DNA of 64,000 nucleotides from Sodalis ligni (GTDB lineage Bacteria; Pseudomonadota; Gammaproteobacteria; Enterobacterales; Enterobacteriaceae). The notes beneath the pieces were generated by a model, which worked only from the letters and a program-made list of their open reading frames with translations, was not told the origin of the DNA and searched no databases. The position numbers and the translations under genes were made by a program. The stretch covers positions 4,402,337 through 4,466,336 of the forward strand of contig NZ_CP075169.1 in assembly GCF_016865525.2 (NCBI RefSeq), in the 5' to 3' direction. Shown in pieces: positions 1 to 8,797 of this stretch (its first letter is position 1; each line of letters begins with the position of its first letter).

Positions 1-106
1 ACAGCCTGCGCGGATCGCGTTCCGGGATGCCCCATTCCGTATCGTGATAATGCCGCATCAACGGGCCTGAATCAGCCCAGCTGCAGCGATGCTGTTTTTC
101 CGACAT
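1..106 (-). CDS. tag: DNA-3-methyladenine glycosylase I, N-terminal part (cut by window edge)
   Basis: The first 35 codons of a gene that runs off the left edge. The start of the protein (M-S-E-K-Q-H-R-C-S-W-A-D) and the following H-Y-H-D-T-E-W-G-I-P block match the start of Tag, the base-excision enzyme that removes 3-methyladenine from alkylated DNA. The early Cys corresponds to the family's zinc-binding Cys. A strong ribosome binding site (CCAGGAGGA) lies just upstream of the ATG at 106, which fixes the start. The rest of the enzyme is outside the window, so its integrity is unknown. Confidence 0.85.
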   Translation of the reverse strand, partial: MSEKQHRCSWADSGPLMRHYHDTEWGIPERDPRRL

Positions 107-168
107 CCGCGTCCTCCTGGATGATTACATTTCGTTGACTGCCGTGCTTTAATCATCATGCTATGGCG

Positions 169-1449
169 TTAACGTCCTGAGGCCGCAAGAGACGTGCCGA
201 TGTGGCGGGAACGCCCTGCCAATGAGCCGAATAGCGCCATAAGGACGGAAAGAACAACACCGATGGCCAGCGGAATATGCCAGTTTCCGGTAATATCGTG
301 AGCCTTACCGGCAAGCGTTGGCCCGCAGGCCGCCAAGAGATAACCGATGCACTGCGCCATGCCGGAAAGCGCAGCCGATTGATGAACATCCCTCGCGCGC
401 ATACTCATGAACATCAGCGCTAGAATAATGGCGGCCCCCGATCCGAAACCAAATAGGGCCGACCAAAGCAGCGCCCAGGCCGGCGCAAACAGCAGGCCCA
501 GTAGCGATATGCCCAGCATAAAACCGGTACCGGCGGCTATCAGCCGCTGATCTTTCAATCGGCCGACTACCAGGCTCAAGACCAATCCCGGCACAGCGCA
601 GGAGAGCTGCATAACCCCATGTATCGAGCCCGCGGCGGCAGGGGTAAAGCCCGCATTGGTCAAAATGGTCGGCAGCCAGGCGACCATAATATAATACAAC
701 GTCGAATTCGCCCCCATGAACAGCGTAACCTGCCAAGCGATCATTGAACGCCAGACACCTCCACCATGGACAGGCGCCGCGGTTCCGTTTACCGGTGTTT
801 CTGTTACGGGAATTCCTTTTAAGGGAGTTCCTTTTGGAGGAGTTCCTTTTAAGGGAACAATACGTCCGCCAAGTTCACAAGTCCAAACAGCAATGGCCGC
901 CAAAGGAAAAACAATCACCATCCCTAACGCTATGCGCCAGCCAAACACGTCGGCCAAGGGGACCACGCTCATGGAAACCATCGCTGCGGCCACCCCCATC
1001 GTCACCGCGCAGACGCTGGTGATGACCGGCACCCTGCTGGGAAAATCACGCTTGATAAGGCCTGGCAGCAGCACATTGCCAAGGGCAATGCCGGTGCCGA
1101 CGGTCGCGGTACCCAGGTAGAGGCCCACGACAGTCCCCGTCGAGCGAACAACCACCCCCGCCGCAATAAGCAATAATGCGCCGAATAAGCAGCGCTCAAT
1201 CCCGTATTTCCGGGCAAACAGCGCCGCGAACGGCGATATGGCGGCAAAAGCGACAAGCGGCAACGTCGTCAATAAGCCCGCATCGGTGGGAGATAATCCC
1301 AGATGCGAACGGAGCAGGTCTAATACTGGCGCCACGCCGGTGACAGGACCCCGTAGCGTGGCCGCTACCAGCAGCAAGCCTGCGACAAGCAGGAACGAAC
1401 GCGACGCGGTTGCGGTATGTCTGGCCATGAATAATATCCCGAAGAGCAA
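169..1449 (-). CDS. MFS transporter, CynX/NimT family
   Basis: A 426-residue (419 if it starts at the ATG at 1428) twelve-helix major facilitator of the CynX/NimT type. It is divergent from an AraC-type regulator 90 bp away, the same arrangement as the E. coli nimT/nimR pair that exports 2-nitroimidazoles. The substrate here is not determined by the sequence. An unusual feature is a proline-rich pentapeptide repeat in the central cytoplasmic loop between helices 6 and 7 (DNA repeat at 781-855). No frameshift or stop was seen. Confidence 0.8.
   Translation of the reverse strand: MLFGILFMARHTATASRSFLLVAGLLLVAATLRGPVTGVAPVLDLLRSHLGLSPTDAGLLTTLPLVAFAAISPFAALFARKYGIERCLFGALLLIAAGVVVRSTGTVVGLYLGTATVGTGIALGNVLLPGLIKRDFPSRVPVITSVCAVTMGVAAAMVSMSVVPLADVFGWRIALGMVIVFPLAAIAVWTCELGGRIVPLKGTPPKGTPLKGIPVTETPVNGTAAPVHGGGVWRSMIAWQVTLFMGANSTLYYIMVAWLPTILTNAGFTPAAAGSIHGVMQLSCAVPGLVLSLVVGRLKDQRLIAAGTGFMLGISLLGLLFAPAWALLWSALFGFGSGAAIILALMFMSMRARDVHQSAALSGMAQCIGYLLAACGPTLAGKAHDITGNWHIPLAIGVVLSVLMALFGSLAGRSRHIGTSLAASGR
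781..855. repeat. Five tandem 15-bp units inside the MFS gene
   Basis: Five consecutive 15-bp units (781-795, 796-810, 811-825, 826-840, 841-855) end to end. Units 3 and 5 differ at one base (AATTCCTTTTAAGGG, AGTTCCTTTTAAGGG); unit 4 differs slightly more and units 1 and 2 are the most diverged. On the coding (minus) strand they give five pentapeptides of the form P-x-(K/T/N)-(G/E)-(T/I) in the central loop of the transporter. Because the unit is a multiple of three, copy-number change would lengthen or shorten the loop without breaking the frame. Confidence 0.85.
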
Positions 1450-1538
1450 TAAAGCAGAGCGACAATCTTACCCCTTTCGCGAATGCCGGAATTTGGATAT
1501 ATTGACAATAAATACTCAAAAACTGACAACCTGCATTG

Positions 1539-2336
1539 ATGCTATCCCTTGAAGACTCGCTTCGCTACTTCGATCAAGACCAGCCTTACGGACTGGTGGC
1601 CGGCCTAAAGACGCATTCACCTGGCGCCAGTGAAGTGCCTGTCCACCAACATCGGCAAGGACAGCTGCTTTTTGCGGTCAAAGGCGGCATAACATGCGAA
1701 GTCGACGACGCCATTTGGATGGTGCCCCCCAACAGCGCCGTGTGGATACCCGGCCAAACCCGCCACAGCGTTCGCGCAACGGCGAACGCCGAGATAAGCT
1801 TTCTCTTCATCCAGCCGGGCGCCGCGCCGCTTCCCGCCACCTGCTGTACGCTCTTCATCTCCCCCTTGGTGCGCGAGCTCATTCTTCATATGGCGGGCCA
1901 GCCGCCGAAATATGCGCCGGACAGCCCCATCGGACGCAAGGCCGTCGTGCTGCTGGAGGAGCTTGCTCATATGCCGGTAGAGCGGCTGCATCTGCCTATC
2001 TCGGAAGAACCCCGTATGAGAAAGATTGCGAAAATACTCTCAGACGATCCGGCGGATCGCCGTACGCTTGCGCAATGGGGAAACATGGTGGCCATGAGCG
2101 AGCGTTCGCTGGCTCGCCTTGTGCGTCAGGAAACGGGATTGACTTTTGGCCGGTGGCGCCGGCAACTGCATTTGATCGTTGCCCTGCGCGAACTCGCCGC
2201 CGGCCAAAACGTACAGAACATTGCTGAAATTCTCGGCTATGAATCGGTGTCGGCGTTTATCATCATGTTCAAGAAATCCTTAGGGGAAACGCCGGCGAAA
2301 TACTTTTCCTCCATTGCTCAGACGGCGGAACCTTGA
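1539..2336 (+). CDS. AraC-family regulator, NimR-like
   Basis: A 265-residue AraC/XylS-type activator with an N-terminal cupin sensor domain (H-Q-H-R-Q-G-Q-L near residue 37) and two C-terminal helix-turn-helix units (roughly residues 180-260), ending in the usual G-Y-E-S-V-S-A-F and G-E-T-P-A-K-Y-F signatures. It is divergent from the NimT-like exporter, so it probably controls that gene. The ATG at 1539 is preferred over the TTG immediately upstream. Confidence 0.8.
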   Translation: MLSLEDSLRYFDQDQPYGLVAGLKTHSPGASEVPVHQHRQGQLLFAVKGGITCEVDDAIWMVPPNSAVWIPGQTRHSVRATANAEISFLFIQPGAAPLPATCCTLFISPLVRELILHMAGQPPKYAPDSPIGRKAVVLLEELAHMPVERLHLPISEEPRMRKIAKILSDDPADRRTLAQWGNMVAMSERSLARLVRQETGLTFGRWRRQLHLIVALRELAAGQNVQNIAEILGYESVSAFIIMFKKSLGETPAKYFSSIAQTAEP

Positions 2337-2395
2337 TCCGCGATCGGCGGCATTAACGATCCCCTTGCCGCCCGCCTCGGCTTGGCCAACCCTTG

Positions 2396-4019
2396 TCAGG
2401 CCCCCTTTAACGGCAGAGCGAGACGGGACGGGTCTTTGCCTCCGCAATGCACGGCGATCGTGGTTTTTCTCGATCTCGTCGCCATGGACATGCGCTCACC
2501 CAGCCCGAGGTTACGGGCATAGCGCGGAAAAGCACCGCCCGCGATAAGCAGTTGGAGCCGATGGCCGGCGGCGACGCGCCAATAGGCCGGCAGCAGCGGC
2601 AGCGTAACCGTGCGGCGCGTATCCGCAGCAAAGCCCGGCAGACGCTGATAGCCATCGGTTATGTTGGTCGCCCGGCCGTTTTCATCCACATCGCACAGGC
2701 AAATAAACAGGTCGTGTTCGGGCCCGTCAGCCGAAACGTTAATCGTCAAGACTGGCCGGCCGGCTATCTCGGTATCCTGGTCCAGGACCGGCCCGATAAA
2801 GCTAAGCACATCGGCGCGCGCCGCAAGGGGCCTCATGTCGCCACGCCCGGTGGCGTCGGACAATGTAGGACCGGCCAAACTCGGCGTAGGGTCTTTCGGA
2901 TCGTAGACGAATCTTCGCTCGGCCTCGGCGATCTCTCCTTCGCCCAGCCCGCCGCTGCCGGTAAGCTGCAACGCGCGCGACACGCTACCGGCCGGCGGCC
3001 ATGCGGTCTCGTTGCGCCATTCGTTAGCACCAACCACCCAGAGCTTGACGCGTTTTAACGCGTCCTTACCGGATTCCCGACCTTTGAGATGAATATCGAA
3101 CCAGTCAAATGCATCGGCCATCGCGCCGGCCAGGCTTTTGAGAGAGGTGTGCGTCCACGGATCCACGGTAAGCCTTACCGTTTTGCCGCAGGCCTGCAGC
3201 TCGGCATAGTCGTGAAGCTGATGGCCAATAAAAGATCGGACCAACCCGCCACCATTGATACGGGGCGGTCACCCGCGCAAGCGTACGGCGGTCGCGGATC
3301 GGCTGCCAGAACGGATCGGCGGGATGGTCATGGGCCATCCACTCCCGCCAGCAGTCAATGGCGGCGCCGGACACCTGCTCATCCAACGTCTCAAGCGGCA
3401 AGGCGGCATAATGCCGGGCATGAGCATCGCCGAAAAAACGGCGCCTGAGGGCCTGGACGATAGCGTTGCTCTTCTCCTGGGCCTCCAACAGGCAGATCCA
3501 GCTAAGGAAATCCTCCAGCCGCAGGCCGTCGCCGCCCCAGATGGCGGCGGCGAAATCCGACGTACTGCGCACGATGGCGATGGCGGCGACCCGTTCCCCC
3601 AGTTCGGCGGCCATGGCCCAGTGCACCTGACCCATATAGCTCGCCCCCCAAAGCCCCAAGCGGCCGCCGTACCACGGCTGGCGCTCGATCCAGCCGACGG
3701 CGTCCAGCCCGTCGTCACGCTCCTGGAAGAACGGATGGAAACGCCCGCCTGAGCCGAATGTACCGCGCACGCTCTGGACCACCGCCGTGTAGCCGCGTTC
3801 GGCAAAAAGACGCGCGCACAAACCGACGATGTTTTTGCGCCCGTAGGGTGAACGCAGCAGCACGATGGGTGGCCGATCGATACCGATCGGATGATAGACA
3901 TCGGTCATCAGCGCGACACCGTCCCGCGCGGTCACGGCAATGTCCCGCTCCACACGCACGGCGTTTTCCGCCGGCGGCAGCCGCCACAGGCGCCCGGCGA
4001 GGCGCGTCATTATCGTCAT
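2396..4019 (-). pseudogene. CocE/NonD-family X-Pro dipeptidyl hydrolase, frameshifted
   Basis: An alpha/beta hydrolase of the cocaine esterase/glutaryl acylase type split over two frames. The first part (4019 down to about 3260) carries R-D-G-V-A-L-M-T-D-V-Y-H-P, R-S-P-Y-G-R and the nucleophile elbow G-A-S-Y-M-G. The second part (about 3244 to 2396) carries the catalytic-His region D-P-W-T-H-T-S-L and the C-terminal jelly-roll domain. The shift falls near 3250-3265, in the block that normally contains the catalytic Asp. The span of 1,624 nt is 541 codons plus one base, so one extra base explains the break. The family hydrolyses esters or amides; the substrate is unknown. Confidence 0.8.
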
Positions 4020-4108
4020 GGGCCGTAAACCTCCTGGACTATGCCGGTGAGGGCATCAGCGGTCTACATGATACGATATTTTTTTACTCATGGGCTTGGC
4101 CGGTAGCA

Positions 4109-4612
4109 TCAGATCGTTAGGGGCGGCAATCGGCGAGTTTCTTTTGCCACATTGACCTGCATCGCTACCTCCGCCAGTTCCAGCATATCTTGCGCCAAGC
4201 GGTAGTTTCCCCTGCCCTGCAACCAAGACAAAATATCCGCCAGGTGCCAAATCGATGCGCTGCCTTCATGGACCGGCGCCGGAAAATTACCCGGATGGGC
4301 CAGCATCAGCTTGCGCATATTCTGCCTCGACACACCTACAATCTCCGCCGCATCTGTCAGTCCCACCAGATCCGGCGCCGCTTCGATAAGCGTCGCCGAG
4401 GGTACGGCGCGACGAACATCCGTCAGCGCACTGCGTACGGCGGCCTCGGCATTCCCGGCTTCTCGTGTGAATTCCAGCGCCAGCCTGCCCGGCAACCCTA
4501 TACCCACCAGAGCATCGTCGCAACCGGCTTCCCCCAGACGTTCGACAATCGCATCCGTTTCGCAGTCTTCAGCGGCAAGCTGGTATTTTAAGGTAAAGGT
4601 ATATTCCATCAT
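4109..4612 (-). CDS. HTH DNA-binding protein, probable antitoxin of a HicAB-like pair
   Basis: A 167-residue protein. The first ~75 residues look like a small HicB-like alpha/beta domain. Residues ~82-135 contain a MerR/AlpA-like helix-turn-helix (V-G-L-T-D-A-A-E-I-V-G-V-S-R-Q-N-M-R-K) followed by a wing-like F-P-A-P segment and an A-D-I-L-S-W-L helix. It starts 23 bp after a small HicA-like ORF on the same strand, the hicA-then-hicB order. I infer an antitoxin that also represses its own promoter, for which a palindrome lies upstream of the pair. Confidence 0.6.
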   Translation of the reverse strand: MMEYTFTLKYQLAAEDCETDAIVERLGEAGCDDALVGIGLPGRLALEFTREAGNAEAAVRSALTDVRRAVPSATLIEAAPDLVGLTDAAEIVGVSRQNMRKLMLAHPGNFPAPVHEGSASIWHLADILSWLQGRGNYRLAQDMLELAEVAMQVNVAKETRRLPPLTI

Positions 4613-4635
4613 TTCTCCTTGTCGTCAGGATCACG

Positions 4636-4884
4636 CTATTTGCGATGCTTTGTGCAGTTATCCACAACCCTGCGCAGGGCGCGAGCATGGTTGCCGGGAT
4701 TCTTCGGCGTGCTCCAGACGCTGGTAATGCAAAACTCTCCGCAGCGACACTCATTTTCATTATAAGGGCAGTAGATCTTCCCCCATGCATGACTGCCGCC
4801 AACATCGATTCGCCAACGTTGTTCTTCAGCATATCTGAGCGCCTCTTCCACCTCTTTCTTCGAATGCGAGGGACGGGTCATCAT
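4636..4884 (-). CDS. HicA-like small protein, probable toxin
   Basis: An 82-residue basic protein. The ATG-ATG at 4884/4881 is preceded by GGAGGTCA, a clear ribosome binding site. Its core G-G-S-H-A-W-G-K-I-Y-C-P resembles the G-S-H motif of HicA RNases, whose His is catalytic. Four cysteines (in Y-C-P-Y-N-E-N-E-C-R-C-G-E-F-C) are unusual for HicA and might bind a metal. It is the first gene of a two-gene unit with the HTH protein downstream. The toxin role is inferred from the motif and gene order. Confidence 0.55.
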   Translation of the reverse strand: MMTRPSHSKKEVEEALRYAEEQRWRIDVGGSHAWGKIYCPYNENECRCGEFCITSVWSTPKNPGNHARALRRVVDNCTKHRK

Positions 4885-4892
4885 TGACCTCC

Positions 4893-4930
4893 AAAATAGA
4901 TTTTGCCGTTGAGTTGTCAAGTGACAACTC
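4893..4930 (-). promoter_or_regulatory. Promoter with palindromic operator for the HicA-like/HTH pair
   Basis: On the minus strand a perfect -35 box TTGACA (4920-4915) and a -10 box TATTTT (4898-4893) are separated by 16 bp, just upstream of the toxin-like gene. The -35 sits inside a perfect palindrome (4911-4930) with 9-bp arms GAGTTGTCA/TGACAACTC and a 2-bp centre. This is the expected layout for autorepression by an antitoxin. Confidence 0.65.
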
Positions 4931-4942
4931 GATTATCTGGAC

Positions 4943-5215
4943 TTGCCTATAAAGACGTCTCAGCACGAGTCCGTAATAATCTCCGGCAACGGCGTTTACC
5001 ATGAGTTCCGGCAGCCGATTCGGTCTTTAGCAATGCTGGAAACACTGTTGCAAAATTTTCCCGCGGCTGGGCAGAAAGTGAGATTGTTTAACCAGATGAC
5101 GATAAGCATGGGGGATTTTCATTCAGGGCTTGGTGGATTGTATGCAGACCAGCGGGGCTATTTGATGCTTAGGGTAGCCTGCACTTTACCGGAAATCGGC
5201 GATAGCTCATATTGA
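4943..5215 (+). CDS. Hypothetical ORF, 90 residues
   Basis: An open frame with a TTG start and no obvious ribosome binding site, reading away from the toxin-antitoxin pair. I do not recognise the product. It may be a remnant of a larger gene or not be translated at all. It is listed because it is the only plus-strand reading frame in this stretch. Confidence 0.2.
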   Translation: MPIKTSQHESVIISGNGVYHEFRQPIRSLAMLETLLQNFPAAGQKVRLFNQMTISMGDFHSGLGGLYADQRGYLMLRVACTLPEIGDSSY

Positions 5216-5295
5216 TGCAAAATGATTCCCGGTTCGTTCATAGCGTGGCCTCCGGCATTTCTCTCTGGTACGCATGAGCCTCCGCCACCGTGGCC

Positions 5296-5430
5296 TCAAT
5301 GGAAGGCCGCATCAGAACCCGCTTCATCCACCGTTGTGGAGATAAAGGGTCTATTTCTCTCACGCAATAGCAGCCGAACCTTTTGCGCATACGACGAGCG
5401 CGGGTACTCCAACAACACGATCTCGTTCAT
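5296..5430 (-). pseudogene. Glutathione S-transferase N-terminal remnant
   Basis: A short frame starting at the ATG at 5430 and stopping after 44 codons. It begins with a thioredoxin-fold pattern typical of GST N-terminal domains: M-N-E-I-V-L-L-E-Y-P-R-S-S-Y-A-Q-K-V-R, with the S-S-Y-A-Q-K-V-R block that places the glutathione-binding residue. The remaining ~150 residues of a GST are absent before the MATE gene, so this is a truncated relic. Confidence 0.45.
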
Positions 5431-5495
5431 GACGAACCTTTTCCCCATGATATTGCTAGCGGGGTAACTCTATTCGTCGTCATCTTTGCCGAGCG

Positions 5496-6884
5496 CTAAT
5501 CGACGTGGAGCGGCGGCGGCGCCCGGTCATCCCAATCGGCGCCGATGCGCGGATATAACCAGGCAAGGCAGATGCCGCGCGCCACCATGAACAACAGGAA
5601 AGCGCCCCAAAGCCCATTATTGTGCGCGACCGGGATCAGGAGCCAAGCCGCGGCCAGGAACACGGCGAGCGACAGAATCATGCTGTTGCGCAGTTCGCGC
5701 GCGCGCGTGGCGCCGATAAAGATGCCGTCAAACTGGAAGCCCCAGACCGAAGCGACCGGCAGCGCGATCACCCAGGGTAGGTAGGCCTTGGCCACGGCGC
5801 GCACCGGCTCTTGGTTGGTCAGCCCGTCAATCATCATCGGTCCGACCGCGACATAGGCGAGCGAAAATCCGAGCGCCCCAATCGCGGCCCACAACATGGA
5901 AATGCGGCTCGCCGCCCTAAGCGACGCCCGGTCGCGGGCACCGACCGCGAGTCCCACCAGCGCCTCCGCCGCATAGGCGAAGCCGTCGAGCCCGAAGGCG
6001 GTGAAAGTCTGGAAGTTAAGCAGCACGGCATTGCCGGCCAGCACTTTGTCGCCGAGCCCGGCGCCGAGGCGCGCGAAAAGCGCGGTGACGCCGATGATGC
6101 AGATGGTGCGCAGGAAAATGTCACGGTTGATGCCGAACAGCCTGAGCAGGGGTTCTCGCGCCCAGAGCGCCGCCTGAACGAGCCGCGGTAGCCCGCGCGG
6201 GCTGAGGCGCTTGAGCACAAGGAGGCCCAGGACCAGTCCTATGCCGTCGGCGAGCGCCGTCGCCGCCCCGATGCCGCCGACACTGAGGTGTGCGCCATAG
6301 ACCAGGCCGATGGCAAAGCCCATGTTGAGGAAGTTCAGCACCAGTTGCAGGACGAATCCCAGCCTGGCTCGCTGGCGACCGATCAGGTAGCCCAGCACGA
6401 CCGTATTGCCGAGCGCCGCCGGAGCCGACCAGATGCGTGCGTCGCAGTAGATGCGCGCCGCACGCTGCACCTCGGCACCACCGCCGAGCAGGTGGAGCGC
6501 GCCCGTGAGCAGCGGCCGCTGCACCGCCAGGATGACGAGGCCCAGCAACACCGCCAGCAACAGCGCCCGTACTTGCACGATCCGGGCCTCAGTATCGTCT
6601 CCGGCGCCTACCGACTGGCCGACCAGCCCGGTGGTCGCCATGCGCAGAAAGCTCAGGCCCCAGATCATGGCATTAAAGACCAGCCCCCCCAGCGCTACGC
6701 CGCCAAGCGCCGCCTGGTCGGGGAGATGACCGGCGACGGCAGTGTCCACCGCGGACAGCAGCGGCACCGACAGATTAGCCAGCATTATCGGCACGGCCAG
6801 GGCCACAATCCGCCGGTGCCAACCGGGTGTCGCTCCAGCTATGCCGCCGTTATCATTGATTCGCGCCACTGTTTTCACCATCAT
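5496..6884 (-). CDS. MATE-family efflux transporter, DinF-like
   Basis: A 462-residue twelve-helix multidrug and toxin extrusion protein of the DinF branch. Signatures seen include P-I-M-L-A-N-L-S-V-P-L-L-S-A-V-D-T-A-V-A-G in helix 1 and G-L-D-G-F-A-Y-A-A-E-A-L-V-G in the middle. The frame is open further upstream, but the ATG at 6884 gives a normal N terminus. That start overlaps the end of fic by about 31 bp, so the two genes are probably translationally coupled. Family members expel cationic drugs or metabolites using sodium or proton gradients. Confidence 0.8.
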   Translation of the reverse strand: MMVKTVARINDNGGIAGATPGWHRRIVALAVPIMLANLSVPLLSAVDTAVAGHLPDQAALGGVALGGLVFNAMIWGLSFLRMATTGLVGQSVGAGDDTEARIVQVRALLLAVLLGLVILAVQRPLLTGALHLLGGGAEVQRAARIYCDARIWSAPAALGNTVVLGYLIGRQRARLGFVLQLVLNFLNMGFAIGLVYGAHLSVGGIGAATALADGIGLVLGLLVLKRLSPRGLPRLVQAALWAREPLLRLFGINRDIFLRTICIIGVTALFARLGAGLGDKVLAGNAVLLNFQTFTAFGLDGFAYAAEALVGLAVGARDRASLRAASRISMLWAAIGALGFSLAYVAVGPMMIDGLTNQEPVRAVAKAYLPWVIALPVASVWGFQFDGIFIGATRARELRNSMILSLAVFLAAAWLLIPVAHNNGLWGAFLLFMVARGICLAWLYPRIGADWDDRAPPPLHVD

Positions 6885-8427
6885 TCTGCCCGGCGGACAT
6901 GAGCTTATTGTCCTCAAATGCAGACCGCACAGCCTCCACGACATGCTGCGCCGTGAGCTCATCCTCCAATCGCGGATACTCCGCTTTCAATTTACCGGAT
7001 ACGTGCCAGCCGTTTTGTTTGATAGAACGGATAATCCTGTTCGCGTCTTGGGTTGGCATTTCAATGACATCCTTAAGGCTTTCCTGCGCGAGCTGAAAGG
7101 TGGCCAATTCCCTGGCCTCGTCTGCCATCTCATATTTTACCGTATGCTCAATCACCCGCGCGGTGAACAGCACATGTTCGGTCAGATCCGGATAGCGCCA
7201 GGCAAAACAAGCGTCATCATAGTCATCAAAAATAAAGTTGCTGCGGCTACCATCGTCATATGCCACCACTTCACCAAACCGGTAAGCCGTTGCATAGCGC
7301 CGCATAAACGGGCGGGAAAACACCTCGAGCGTACGATTGTAAGCCGCGCGGAAATGGGGAGAACTAATGATAGTGGCCGATACAGGCAGAATGATGCCGT
7401 CAGGGACCGCCCTGTCGCGTACCAAGGTGTCATTTATCAGAAAACGGTGGATCCGGCCATTGCCGTCTCTCATTGGATGGATATAGACAAAAGCAAAGGC
7501 CAACGCCCCGGCACGCACCACAGGCTCGGCCCCTCGGGTCGCAACTTCAAATGCTTTGAGGCCCTCCCGCATGACCCCCGCTTCCTCGAAGTGGGGAGCA
7601 ATATAGTGGACAATGTTTTGACGCAGGGTGGACTGCCCGACAAAAACCGGCGAGCGACGCAGGCCCAGCCCCACGGCATCTCGACCCAAAATGCCGGCTT
7701 GCAAGGTATATAAACTGTCGCTACCCAGCGGGTCTTCAATGCGGCCGCAATACTGTTCAATAACATGAGCGAACCGCTGGATCCGATCGGTCTGGCCAGA
7801 CTCCTTTTCGATCAAAAAGCTTGCACGAGACTCATTAAACGTCAGCCAGCCGGCGGTACGCATCAACATATCGGCGCCAAATGCTTTGTCAAATTCAGCC
7901 AGCGCAGCAGCGAGATCAAAATCCAACGCATTTTGGAGCGCTGTAGTACGACGAATCAAAGGGCAGAACGCAGCTGTCCCCGGCAGATTATTATTGATTC
8001 GCCAGCGCCGCTCGCGCAGCGGTTCGACCCTGGTGAGATAGTCCTGACCGGAGATGGCATCGATATATTTGCCGTTGGTCAGGTCCGGCACATCCAGCCG
8101 CGTTCCGGTCAGCCACTCGTACAGAAAACCCGCACGGCGCGCGTACTGGCCGAAAGGCTCGCGTCGGCACCATGCCGCGATAGGCTCGGGGCCGATGGCG
8201 GCAAACAGGCGGGCAAAGAACTCCAAATGGATCTCTTCGTATTTGAGCCCGAATTCGAAATGCCCCGCGAAGTCATCCGCCGGCCGGTAGCTGGCCGGAT
8301 ACTGATTTTTTATCAGTCCGCCCTCATCCTGATGGACGCGCCCCGTGCCAATAGTTGACTCGACACGCAGCGGCTGCGCCAACATGATGCCGTAAAGGCG
8401 TTCTAATACCTTTAAGCCAACCTGCAT
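6853..8427 (-). CDS. Fic-domain protein, probable AMP transferase with internal inhibitory helix
   Basis: A 524-residue Fic protein. The active-site loop is H317-P-M-R-D-G-N-G-R-I-H-R, close to the canonical HPFx(D/E)GNGRxxR but with Met for the Phe. An inhibitory motif S203-F-L-I-E207 (SxxxE) lies N-terminal to the Fic core, which marks a class II Fic whose Glu normally blocks productive ATP binding. A C-terminal ~130-residue extension ends in a winged-helix-like segment. Fic enzymes transfer AMP or other nucleotides to target proteins; the target is unknown. It overlaps the MATE gene downstream. Confidence 0.85.
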   Translation of the reverse strand: MQVGLKVLERLYGIMLAQPLRVESTIGTGRVHQDEGGLIKNQYPASYRPADDFAGHFEFGLKYEEIHLEFFARLFAAIGPEPIAAWCRREPFGQYARRAGFLYEWLTGTRLDVPDLTNGKYIDAISGQDYLTRVEPLRERRWRINNNLPGTAAFCPLIRRTTALQNALDFDLAAALAEFDKAFGADMLMRTAGWLTFNESRASFLIEKESGQTDRIQRFAHVIEQYCGRIEDPLGSDSLYTLQAGILGRDAVGLGLRRSPVFVGQSTLRQNIVHYIAPHFEEAGVMREGLKAFEVATRGAEPVVRAGALAFAFVYIHPMRDGNGRIHRFLINDTLVRDRAVPDGIILPVSATIISSPHFRAAYNRTLEVFSRPFMRRYATAYRFGEVVAYDDGSRSNFIFDDYDDACFAWRYPDLTEHVLFTARVIEHTVKYEMADEARELATFQLAQESLKDVIEMPTQDANRIIRSIKQNGWHVSGKLKAEYPRLEDELTAQHVVEAVRSAFEDNKLMSAGQNDGENSGANQ

Positions 8428-8451
8428 AAGGTAAAATCCTGTATTGGGGCC

Positions 8452-8569
8452 GCGAAAATGATACTTAAATCATAAAATCTTGGAAAAACGATAACATGAG
8501 GGCATTTAAAAGGCTATCGAAACAACGGAAATGATACTAGATGATAAATTTTAAGCGAAAATGATACTT
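8452..8569. repeat. Three short direct repeats upstream of fic
   Basis: The 15-mer GCGAAAATGATACTT occurs exactly at 8452-8466 and 8555-8569, and a shorter version GGAAATGATACT at 8527-8538. They lie in the AT-rich region just upstream of fic and are spaced like binding sites or iterons. The rest of 8428-8797 holds no recognisable gene. Confidence 0.6.
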
Positions 8570-8797
8570 CCCGCGCCCTCGCTGTCAGGTTAAACACCGT
8601 GGGATAAGGATTCCGATGTAGAGATTAAACGTTCAATTAGGCCGGTGTCGTTTAAGCGAATTCATCAAGATTGAATAAACCAGCAGATTATATGAAGTAA
8701 AATAAATTTTTAAGACCTACACAGAGTTTCAAGACTATTTATGAAACGTATAGGATCAGATCTGTAATGTGAAATTTCGCACCTTTTTTCAGTAGAC

